Shown here: in pieces, positions 48,401 through 56,715 of the stretch
Layout: every line of letters begins with the position of its first letter
How positions within the stretch are numbered: position 1 is the first letter of the stretch
Origin: Buxus sempervirens
Lineage: Eukaryota > Streptophyta > Magnoliopsida > Buxales > Buxaceae
DNA length: 64,000 nucleotides
Reading direction: 5' to 3'
Assembly: GCA_947561395.2 (NCBI GenBank)
Contig: OX387190.1
Span: 39,110,392 to 39,174,391, forward strand
The notes under the pieces: model-generated
What the model was told of the DNA's origin: nothing
The model's database searches: none
What the model saw: the letters and a program-made list of their open reading frames with translations, nothing else
Made by a program: the position numbers and the translations under genes

Positions 48401-49058
48401 GAAACCTAAAGGTCCAGATAACGAGGTATCAAAACAAAGGACAATCGCTGAATCTAGCTTGGTACCAGGTACAGCCACCATGACCGGTGAACAACCAAGC
48501 CTTGTAACTCAAGCAGAATTAAAGCAACCAGACAAGCAAGAAGTTCTTGATGGAAAGGAATCAACAGCCAGACGTTATAAAGAAAAAGAAAGCGGAACTT
48601 CCATAAGAAGGCATGTTAAGGACAAGAATACAGGAAGTGGTGAAAGAGCTGCCCTGCTTGAAAAGATTATGGAAAATGTTTCTAAATTCATTCACATGCA
48701 GTCTGCTGGGCACGCAAAGCAACCCACAGATGGGAAGCCGGTAAGCATTATAAAAATTTCAGGTGAAAACGATGGAGCAGCCATGCACATAGGAAGTAGG
48801 ACAGAAAAAAGAGAAGGATCAATTAATAATCACATGGGCTACAAGCTCAACCAGGATGAGAAGGTCGAAAAGACCACCGATGGTGGTGAGGACAGCTCCA
48901 TTGAAAGGTTGAATTATCCAGTAACCACGGAAGATCAGGCATCAATGGCATATGTCAACAGCAATAGCCAGAGTATCAACAACTCAGTTCTGTGTGACAG
49001 TTCCATCAGCGAAAGGAATCCCGGAGTTCACCTGAAACAACAGAATCGAGGAAGTTAA
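45486..49058 (+). CDS. Pro/Gln-rich repeat protein, function unknown
   Basis: A single uninterrupted frame of 1190 residues. Residues 1-86 are Pro-rich. Residues 87-852 are five tandem repeats of 154 residues (the second has 150) made of PPLDSVPQ, SSPSEI, SLQASQPPSPPLEASDQPQKTP, PIQEPTQS, PSPSKQDSQMK, QASPQRQAP and LQLQPT modules. Residues 853-1190 are a non-repetitive tail with GKPVSIIKISGENDGA, EGSINNHMGYK and SISERNPGVHL. I recall a similar C-terminal block in uncharacterised plant proteins that databases tend to name mucin-like or proline-rich. There is no signal peptide, membrane segment or kinase domain, and the protein is probably largely disordered. The family's usual end appears to continue in another frame after 49025. 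Confidence 0.7.
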   Translation: MAGTGRQRFPFRLPWAISIAPTPVRAPPTFRPPTQPPTTTIPTFQQPPLQPPKKAPSPPLSEPETQPLPPSPSHSVPPSKIASDPQPPLDSVPQPQTDSQEPSSPSEIPPQSLQASQPPSPPLEASDQPQKTPQIITTQPPPPIQEPTQSIVQTSPEPSPFQTAPPLEATAQVADQPPSPSKQDSQMKRTTQASPQRQAPQLEPITQASFQLSSPSEEDLQLQPTTQAGFQPSPSHKATQPPLDFVPQPQTDSQQPSSPSEIPPQSLQASQPPSPPLEASDQPQKTPHIITIPIQEPTQSTVQTSPEPSPFQTAPPLEATAQAADQPPSPSKQDSQMKWTTQASPQRQAPKLEPTTQASFQLSSPLEEALQLQPTIQAGFQPSPSHKATQPPLDSVPQSQTDSQQPSSPSEILPQSLQASQPPSPPLEASDQPQKTPHIITTQPAPPIQEPTQSTVQTSPEPSPFQTAPPLEATAQAADQPPSPSKQDSQMKWTTQASPQRQAPKLEPTTQASFQLSSPSEEALQLQPTIQAGFQPSPSHKATQPPLDSVPQSQTDSQQPSSPSEILPQSLQASQPPSPPLEASDQPQKTPHIITTQPAPPIQEPTQSTVQTSPKPSPFQTAPPLEATAQAADQPPSPSKQDSQMKRTTQASPQRQAPQLEPITQASFRLSSPSEEALQLQPTTQAGFQPSPSHKATQPPLDSVPQPQTDSQQPSSPSEIPPQSLQASQPPSPPLEASDQPQKTPHIITTQPPPPIQEPTQSTVQTSPEPSPFQTAPPLEATAQAADQPPSPSKQDSQMKQITQASPQRQAPQLEPITQASFQLSSPFEEALQLQPTTQAGFQPSPSHKATQPPSLTSQHEPPSDKTIQTQQIQPQVVTKDETDFGTQNQTTWDATSQPDHMAKQPPQIADTLAPGAPTTAAAQATPVQPQSLDYSVDTVGLVHPPNSETKPSEIQEGVQKTEPKAEPMEGEKPKGPDNEVSKQRTIAESSLVPGTATMTGEQPSLVTQAELKQPDKQEVLDGKESTARRYKEKESGTSIRRHVKDKNTGSGERAALLEKIMENVSKFIHMQSAGHAKQPTDGKPVSIIKISGENDGAAMHIGSRTEKREGSINNHMGYKLNQDEKVEKTTDGGEDSSIERLNYPVTTEDQASMAYVNSNSQSINNSVLCDSSISERNPGVHLKQQNRGS
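45744..48041 (+). repeat. Five in-frame 462/450 bp tandem repeats
   Basis: Units start at 45744, 46206, 46656, 47118 and 47580 and end at 48041, with lengths 462, 450, 462, 462 and 462. Every length is a multiple of three, so the frame is kept. Units three and four are the most alike. Variants such as MKWTTQ, APKLEP and SEILPQ are shared from the second half of unit 2 through unit 3 into unit 4, showing a recent duplication whose boundaries are out of register with the unit start chosen here. Confidence 0.93.
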
Positions 49059-49198
49059 ATACGTCTATGGAATCACACAAAGATGATAGCTTTAGCACTA
49101 TCCCAACTCTGTTAGTTGCACATGATCCAACATTTACAACAGAGTACCATGAAGGAATTTACATAGAATCAAGTGACTCTGAACCATATCAATACTGA
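49025..49198 (+). other. Frame-shifted C-terminal extension of the repeat protein
   Basis: After the HLKQQNRGS stop at 49058, the frame beginning GAA ACA ACA near 49034 stays open to a TGA at 49196-49198. It reads ETTESRK.. and ends IESSDSEPYQY. I recall relatives ending in a similar acidic ESSDSDP block a little after the NPGVHL motif, so this looks like the original C-terminus, displaced by a net one-base shift. A short unrecognised intron or a sequencing error is the alternative. Confidence 0.5.
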
Positions 49199-49851
49199 GA
49201 CCGCCATACCTGGAACAAGATGAAGGGGGATTACGGAAATGAAGCTTCTTTGACCAAAGTTAATGATAGCATCGATAATAACAAAAAATAATTACAATTT
49301 CAGATTAAAATTGATATTTGCAACCTACAAGTCAGCTCTGTTTTTTATATGCCCAAATTCCATCAGCACATCTAATGCCCACACAGCCGCAGCAATCAGC
49401 AATCACAAAAATCAGAGCTCAATGAGCTTAGCCCAACCTCGCTCTAACCCGCCTTGAATCCAATCTTAATCAATTAAATTATATGTTTTTCACTCATATC
49501 GTAAATTAAAATAAAAATATTTTATAGAAAATCTATTATTTATTTACATTTTATATTATATGGTTGGATCAACCCCTGCGTTAGTAGAGGCTAGAGCCCG
49601 TAGGCCGTAATTTCTAAATTGACCCGTCAATCCAACCGAACCCAACCCGATTAAACAAGATCGTCCTTCACATCACTGAAAGCAAATCACATACCGCGAA
49701 CATCACGGCACACATAACATAATACCTCAACAGGGATTTACAAATCCGAACAAGGGGCAACGCTAAGTGGCTCTCACATGGTGAGCCCTGCAACCGGAGG
49801 TAAGACACATGCATTTACTTATTACTTCGAACTGATGGAGTCTGGACCTTC
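49199..49851. other. Intergenic, no supported gene
   Basis: AT-rich DNA with AACCCAACCC words near 49640, possibly a remnant of another foldback element. No gene is seen. Confidence 0.4.
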
Positions 49852-50391
49852 TTAGATGTCTGTGGGGAGTAGAATAGTTGCGCCACCGCCACCGCCACAC
49901 TAACTTTGGCAACCAGAGCCGCAGTACTCGTCAGTGGTGCCACAGAAACCCCATCGGCTGCAACACAGTCCTCCTAGGCAGAAAGCGCCACCACCCTGGA
50001 TTCCGCAATTTCCTTCACCGCCAAATGGCTGTTGGTTGTAGCAGTCGAGGTTGTTCCTCTCGCTCACCCCTTGTTCCTTATAGTACCTCTGGTAGAACCT
50101 TGTCCGGTCCTTGCCTTCCTGATTTGGTCCACTACCACATGCGAGATCTCTGTTAAGGATGTTGGTGGTGACACCATAACCCTGGAGGCGACCTGCTTCC
50201 TTGTCGGCCTCTGATGGCATCCATTGTCCCGTCATGACATCATGGCAAGAAGGCCTGGGCCATCTTTGTAACATCCAAAACAAGAGCGCGGCCTTGAAGG
50301 AAATTACGGGATCAGTGGCTACCAGATCTGGATTGTTTATCAGGTCCAACCCTAGATATGCCCCGGCTTGCCCATAGTAGTGGTTGCTGCA

Positions 50392-50758
50392 AATGTAAAC
50401 AGTGGCGGAACCAGGACTCCAAATCTGGGGGGGGGGGGGGGCAAAAAAAAATTTCAATTACACTTCTCATGAAATATAGAAATTTTAATGAGTTGGGGGT
50501 AGGTAAACCAGAAATTTTAGAGAGATTCTCATGAAATATAAAAATTTCAATGAGTTGGTGGGGGTCAAACTAGAAATTTTAGATAGAGTTCTCATAAAAT
50601 ATAAAAATTTCTATAGGTTGGGGGGGCAAACCAGAAATTTTAGGGGGGGCAAAACATAGATTTTATTTAAAAAATATACAATTTTTTATTAAAAGTTAAA
50701 AATTAGGGGGGGCAATTGCCCCCCCTACAATCAACGTGGTTCCGCCACTGAATGTAAA
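50392..50758. mobile_element. hAT-type MITE with perfect 8 bp target duplication
   Basis: The element occupies 50400-50750 (351 bp). It begins CAGTGGCGGAACCA and ends TGGTTCCGCCACTG. It is flanked by AATGTAAA at 50392-50399 and 50751-50758. The 8 bp duplication and CAGTG..CACTG ends are hAT hallmarks. The interior has four GGGGG-rich blocks with AAATTT..TGAGTTG repeats and no coding frame. It sits 6 bp from the intron 2 acceptor of the chitinase relic. Confidence 0.9.
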
Positions 50759-50868
50759 AGCCAAGCTCAAGATCAGAATCTCTCTCAGGTTCTTCCTGTT
50801 GTATTTTATTGGTTTTTTCAAGGGCTCAAAATTCCCTCTTGTTGTTTTGTCATTTAGTGTTTGTCTCT

Positions 50869-51654
50869 TGTGGGAGGAATAGTCCCACATTGGAAGTTTA
50901 TGAGAACTTCTAATGGTTTATATTGAATAGTGGGAACTAAAAGGGTGCAACCCCTAAAGTGAGACACTGTTCTTTGTTGTCAGGGTTTCTTTACATTGCG
51001 CGCCGCCGCCCGTCCGGTCGGTCGTGTGGTGTGTGATGCTATCTTTTTATACTTATTTTTTGCTGACTTCCTAAAACGTTTTATTTTTCTTTTCTAAAAC
51101 GTTTTCCAATCGTTTGGGTTTTATAACCGTTGGGTTAACGTTAATTAATTTTAATTAACGTGATTTGTGTGAACGTGTGCATCTTAAGAGACACAAACGT
51201 TCGTTTCCTCTCATATATATAGAAGAGAGAGATTAGGGTTTGGTGACACACGAAAATCAGAGAATACAGCCTCTGTTGGACGCCTGTGTTTTTCTTCTCT
51301 GTTCTGAAAGTAAGAGTGACACTGCTACGCGGGTTCGATTTGTCCAGTATTTCTGTGCGGATTACTGGAGAGACATGTTTGTCGTTGAATACTGGAAGTC
51401 ATAGCGTCGAGCAACCCTTCGCACTGGAGATTCGTTCTACAGGGGACGCTTAAGGCTTTAAGCACAGAGATTTCTGAATCTCACCTCGACTGATAAGTTT
51501 ATTCCAATTCTGTTTACATTTGTTTCTGCTTAGATCTGTTGCTTCTTTCTGTCTTGACTGTTCTTCTCATATTCGTGCATCTATAATCTGATACTGTTTT
51601 AATTGTTTACCCAATTCCATTCGTATTCTGATACCTGTTTGATAATACAAAACA
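50869..51654. mobile_element. Probable solo LTR, Ty1-copia type
   Basis: TGTGGGAGGAATAGTCCCAC is a common start of plant copia LTRs. A promoter-like region (TATATATAGAAGAGAGAG at about 51214) and a leader-like stretch follow, and a CA near 51654 is a plausible end. No internal coding region is present. The end and flanking duplication are uncertain. The element lies in intron 2 of the chitinase relic and appears moderately young. Confidence 0.45.
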
Positions 51655-51920
51655 GTATTTCCCCTAAATATTACAACACTTCCTAGCTAGAAATTGAGAT
51701 GTGGAGATGTATATATAGATTAACTTACTACGTGAGTTGCATGGGACGAGTAATAGATTTTACTAGGATTACAAGGATACTGGGTACAGGGTACTAACAC
51801 AGTAGTTCCCGGACTTGTCTGCACTCTCTACCAAGCAATATGCCTGGGTAAATGGTTTTGGCCAACCCCCCTGAAATTGAATACAAGCATTAATTATATA
51901 TATTAACAAATTCAACACTT

Positions 51921-51979
51921 GAGATTCCATTAATGATCATTACCAAAAAAAAAAAAAAAAAGAGATTCCATTAATGATC
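51921..51979 (+). mobile_element. Minute LINE-tail insert with target-site duplication
   Basis: GAGATTCCATTAATGATC occurs at 51921-51938 and 51962-51979, perfect over 18 bp. The insert is ATTACC plus an A run, almost the same as the insert at 42507-42522. It lies in intron 1 of the chitinase relic. Confidence 0.75.
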
Positions 51980-52534
51980 GATATGAACACTACCCAGACT
52001 GACCTGCTGTTTCATAGGAGCTTTGAGCCAAGAAAGCAGCGACCTCCCTCTTACGCGTGTCTCTGTCACCCGTGGTACCAAAGCCCCTAAATGTCCTGGA
52101 CGCCTCTATGAAAGCCTCGTAGGTATAGAATTTGCCAGGACAATCTCCATCGCCTCTATGCTTCAAGATTTGTTCAAAAAGAGCTTTGCTGATAATGGAG
52201 GTCAAATTATCACGATCATCACAATTAAGACACTGGCTTTGGCAGCCATCGGAACAGTAAGCAGCGGTGGTACCACATGAACCCAATTGGCTGCAGCAAA
52301 GTCCTCCTGGACAGACAGCACCACCAGCTTGGGCTCCACATTGTGCTGCCAAAGCTACTCCTAGCAAGGAGCTCATGGACACCAGAACCAACACCCTAAA
52401 CGACCTCATCTTTGAAATTTGTTGCTCTGTTACGGCTTGGGATATATGGATGGAAATGATCCTTCCGAAAAGGAGTACTGGTGATAACTGACCGATAGTA
52501 CTGGTCTCCACAAAGATTGTGCCATGTACAGCGT

Positions 52535-52632
52535 CGTGATATGTTAAATGATGTTTTTGCCCACCCACGTGATATGTTAAATGATGTTTTTGCCCACCCA
52601 CGTGGGTAGGCAAAAACATCATTAAACATATC
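52535..52632. repeat. 33 bp tandem duplication leading into a hairpin
   Basis: CGTGATATGTTAAATGATG.. occurs at 52535 and again at 52568, exactly 33 bp apart. The second copy continues over CCCACGTGGG into its own inverted copy (AGGCAAAAACATCATTAAA.. to 52632), forming a stem of about 30 bp. It lies just upstream of the chitinase start and extends its frame artificially. Confidence 0.85.
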
Positions 52633-55600
52633 AAAACTTAAGAAACAATATATACCGTGAGATTGGCTGCATCTTACGTAAGCAGCCAATACAGTAAGAA
52701 GTAAGAACAAGAAAAACAAAAAATAAAAAATAAAAGAAATTACAGGTGATTTCAACATACCCACGGCACCTCCTCCTGCACGTGGCCTTAGTACCCTAGT
52801 AATGCGTGTCTAATAATGCAATTGAAATCCATACACTTTTATTTGGAGCTCTGTGGTTTCATGCCGTGTGTATTAAAATAACTACTTGAACGGTAGATAT
52901 AAATTTTTAATTACACTTGTCACAGTCCTATAAAAAGCTCCGTGTATTTAGGGTTACACAGCCTAATAATGTGGTTTTTTCTCTCGGGCTGATATCAAGG
53001 TTTATAGTTTCGGTACCGTCCATTAGCTAAAACGAAAAAATTGGTTTCGCTCATCTCGGGCGAAACAACGGAAAAAATTAAAAAGCAAAAAATAGGCAAA
53101 AATAGATTTTTTCGGATTTTGGGAAAATTTCGCCAACACGCCGTCCATTTTGCTAAAAAAATTAAAAATTTTGTATTTTTTTTTCTCTGTTTCGCCCGTT
53201 TCACTCAGTAAACCGCCTCGTTTTGTCAAAAAATTGTCGAAATTTCGCCAACGATGCAACCTAGCGATTTCCTCCAGCGAAACGCATCGCTGGGGGCAAA
53301 AAAAACGAAATTTTAACGGCACGTCACCTTGGGTGATATCACCTATATTGTTCACCTGAATTGATTATTATTATGGTTAAGACTTGCTGCCATTTAGAGC
53401 ATCTCACCATCGGAAATTGTGTCTATTTTTTTTTTTTTTGGTTATGTTCTCATCAAAAAAAAAAAAAATCTCACCATCAACATTTTTCTCATTATTGTAA
53501 ATATGCCGAAGTGAGGCCACTTGAAAAAGCATTGAGGGGTAAGATACTCCACATAGCTTCTCTAGTGTCCTTGTGCATGGACAATCATAGGATGCCATTA
53601 TGTTTACGTGAATGGGTTTTGTGCTTTTGTGCTATAGTCAGGAGAGGCTATCATGTGGGGCATTTTAAAATCTGTGTTTTTTATTTGGGCCTTACTTAAA
53701 AAACATTTTACAATAATAGAAAAAACACGAACCATGAGATATTCCAGATAGCATCATCTCACGACTAAAGCAGGGACCAATTCAAGTGAACATAGTAGAA
53801 TATTTCAATTCTTGTTTAAGGAAGCCTTCCTATATAATTATTAGGGATTGTTTTCACCCTTCTTTTGTAATACAATGCATCTATCTAGAGTAATTGTCTG
53901 AATATATAGCAAGTTTGCTTAATACACTTAACAACCAGGCTTTAAGATCAAAGTGCCCTCAATATTGTACTCAAAATTCAGCTGACTTGATGGTACTAGC
54001 TCCAATATTTTTCCAAATCATTTTACATCCTACAAACAAGTCTGCCTTCTTCTTATTGAAGCAGACTCTCCCGTGCTCTTCCTCAAATGTCATAAAAGGA
54101 AGCATCTGTATTCACAATGTATGGGCTCAATGTTACCTTGACTTTAACCATGCTTTAATTCCTTATGTGATTTTTTTTTGTCTCAGCTGGTTAATATCTT
54201 AATTTTACTAAGATTATAATTGGATTTTTCAAAGCCATTTATAATAGAAGCACTAGTTAGTTTAACGAGGGACCAAATTGACCTACCTAAATTCACTTTA
54301 AGTCCTTCAAATAAATGCAATAAGTTCAACAATGCAAATAGACACAATACATATTTCTATAACAAAGCCCTTTTCATCCATCCTGACGACGTGATTGCCA
54401 TTTCGTTCTTGAAATTTCTCTCCCCCTCCACCACTCTTCTTGCAATTGAGATCCTATGGGACCTTTATCTACAACCTTATATGAAGACTGTATCGGGATC
54501 ATGCCATGTGTATTGTGAATTGCATATCTATAAAATTTTAAGCAATTCTGTGAAAAACTGCAAATAAGATAATAGATAAAGGTCCTAAGGATGTGAACTG
54601 CTCTTCTTGTATTCTACAAACAAAAAGGTGTTGGTATCATTTGTTTCCTTATAAAAAACAATATTCGTTACTACTGTCATGATTACATAATTAAGATGTA
54701 TTTTTTTAAATATCATTCTATTTCCTCAAGCAAACGCAATCCTAAGGATTATATAATTTAAACTTTGCCTATGTAAAGAAATGGATAGGAATCATTTATA
54801 GTGAAAATATTATGGTCCTACCGTAGCAAAGTTGTGACTAGTAAATTCAAATTAAAGAATTCAATAAATTATGTGCATTAGATTTTTTTATTTATTTAAA
54901 TTTAGCATTAAAACACCAATCTTATTGAATTTTTTTTAACATTCATAAGTGGAAAGAATAAAATTTCTTCTAAAGGCCTAGATACTTTTAACTTTTCACA
55001 ATCTATAGTATATAAATATAAATGGGCCTCTTGAGAAGTGTGCCAACAACTACGCATGACTTAAAACCCTTACTGCTCGTTGTTAAGACATAATTAATAT
55101 AGGGTTAAAATAATCAAAACTTTGATATTCTTTTAAAATTTGGACAGTTAAAAAACAGATCCCTCCCTCTATGTGTAGTATTACACATGCACCCTACTAG
55201 TATTAATAATACATCATGTATTCAACATTAACAAGTGCAATAAATCCCTCTATTCACTAGAGCAACAGATAATTATTTCAAAAGAAAGAAAACTATGTGA
55301 CCTCTGGTTGTGTGATCCGGGCCTTCCAAATGGTCCAAAGACAGCTTAAGGTAAATCGTTAATTAAATTTTGGGTCCCACTAGGTTATGTAATCTCTCGG
55401 ACTTAAATGGGCCGGTGGCGGTCTCACGTTCAAGGCTCAACGGTATTTCCAATTTAATGAAATAAATAATTAATATACAAATAAATCCGCCGAAGTTGCA
55501 AAAAGCGTTGTTGAAAAAATAAAGGGAAAATTATTGAAAGGACCGTCTTTTCCCGTGTATTTACAAAAACATACTTTGAAAAGCCAAAAATGCCCTCATT

Positions 55601-56670
55601 AACAATTTTTTTAGATGGATTTGTTCTGCCGGAAATGTAAGGACTTGACGTTACCTGCCTCTATTATACAAACTACGCTCATGTCAATAAGTCAATATGG
55701 GGTACCTGAAAAGCAAAGTTCGGCCTTTTGTCAAATGAGTTAGTTTTTTTTCAAGTAAAAAATAACATGGGAAAGACTTTCAATCCTATTCAGATTTGTA
55801 GAGGCATCCACAATGCAAGTATCAATATGAAGCAAGTGCACTAAGAGATGCTTTGACTCACAATAAACCCCAGTACAAGATGCCTCCGCTGGACTTCGTA
55901 AGCCTTTAATAAGAGGCATTTTCAAATAATTACAAGCGGTTAACGTAATCTTCTTCACAAAGTAAGATGAAATGGTGAACATCTACTCCATATTAAAAAC
56001 TGATACAAACGTATTTGGTTAAGTTTTGGTTCGGTTTCATTTTGTATCATACACATATCGAGCAAGTTGGTCAATAAACATCTATATCAATCTATACTAT
56101 TAATAAAGGGAAGAGGGGGAATATTCTCTCAAGATTCTGGCCTCTATTTTTTTTCCAACTGTTGTCATCTCTAATTAAAACAATCCCAAACTATAACCAC
56201 CTACTACTCTTTCATGACGTAATAATGATAAGGGCGTATAATATGCACGTGCCTCCCTAGTTGTTTGTAAAGCCAACTAGGAGAATATTTTGACCTTTTT
56301 TCTTTTTCTTTTTTCAAAGATTACCTTCTACAACCCAAAGAATAATAAACTATAATAATCATATTGGTCTTTCCACTTTCAAATTAAACCCCATCCTACT
56401 TCTATGTTAGAGTTATTGGGTTCAGGACGTGCAATACGTCCCACCACCAATACAAATTAATTAATACTTTTATTTTTGAATTTTTTAATCACATTTAAAT
56501 ATCTTTCCTATTTTATTTTTCTGTTATTTAAGACCGGAAACTATTGTTAAGCATAACCGGGGAATATCCCTTCTCTTTCGGACGCGACGACTTCGAAATA
56601 TTCACGGCGTTTTTGTCATTTGGCAAGCTGATCTGGCGTCAGCAGTTGTAGATAAAATTACAACGCAAAC
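52633..56670. other. Intergenic, no supported gene
   Basis: About 53000-53350 has dense TTTCGCC and GCGAAA words on both strands and may be a decayed inverted-repeat element. The stretch 53890-54570 is AT-rich, with frames that lack motifs. From 55000 to 56670 there are only A/T-rich stretches and short, unconvincing frames. Confidence 0.4.
53403..53478 (+). mobile_element. Short LINE-tail insert with target-site duplication
   Basis: TCTCACCATC occurs at 53403-53412 and 53469-53478. The 56 bp between them ends GTTCTCATC plus an A run. The duplication is only 10 bp, so this call is weaker than the others of this class. Confidence 0.45.
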
Positions 56671-56710
56671 TGAAAAGGTCCGAAATCCCCTGAAAAGGTC
56701 CGAAATCCCC
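56671..56710. repeat. Exact 20 bp tandem duplication in a 5' leader
   Basis: Positions 56671-56690 and 56691-56710 are identical. The copies end 5 bp before the start codon of the epimerase-like gene, so the duplication lies in its leader. Confidence 0.95.
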
Positions 56711-56715
56711 TGTAG

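Larger units (their letters stand above)
49852..52409 (-). pseudogene. Class I chitinase (GH19) relic with two hevein domains
   Basis: Exon 1 (52409-52004) encodes a signal peptide ([21 protein letters not shown]), a hevein domain with eight cysteines (residues 22-61) and the start of the GH19 domain up to SSYETAG, which keeps the catalytic Glu of the usual HETTGG motif but has Tyr for His. Exon 2 (51870-51729) and exon 3 (50386-49852) supply the rest ([49 protein letters not shown]). A second hevein domain ([29 protein letters not shown]..) and a Gly-rich tail ending ATILLPTDI follow. In exon 2, family-like text is spread over different frames. TAG replaces an expected CAG in the second hevein domain at 49900-49902. 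The first hevein domain lacks both usual tryptophans (QLGSCG for WGWCG). Intact relatives hydrolyse fungal chitin in the vacuole or apoplast. Sequencing error cannot be excluded. Confidence 0.75.

Noticed and set aside
52410-52634. Longer N-terminus for the chitinase relic starting upstream of 52409
   Set aside because: The extension is encoded by a hairpin repeat and would bury the clear signal peptide that begins at 52409.
53150-53699. Plus-strand frames of 69 and 112 residues near 53.2-53.7 kb
   Set aside because: Low-complexity text over T/A runs, one of them spanning a poly(A) insertion; no motif.
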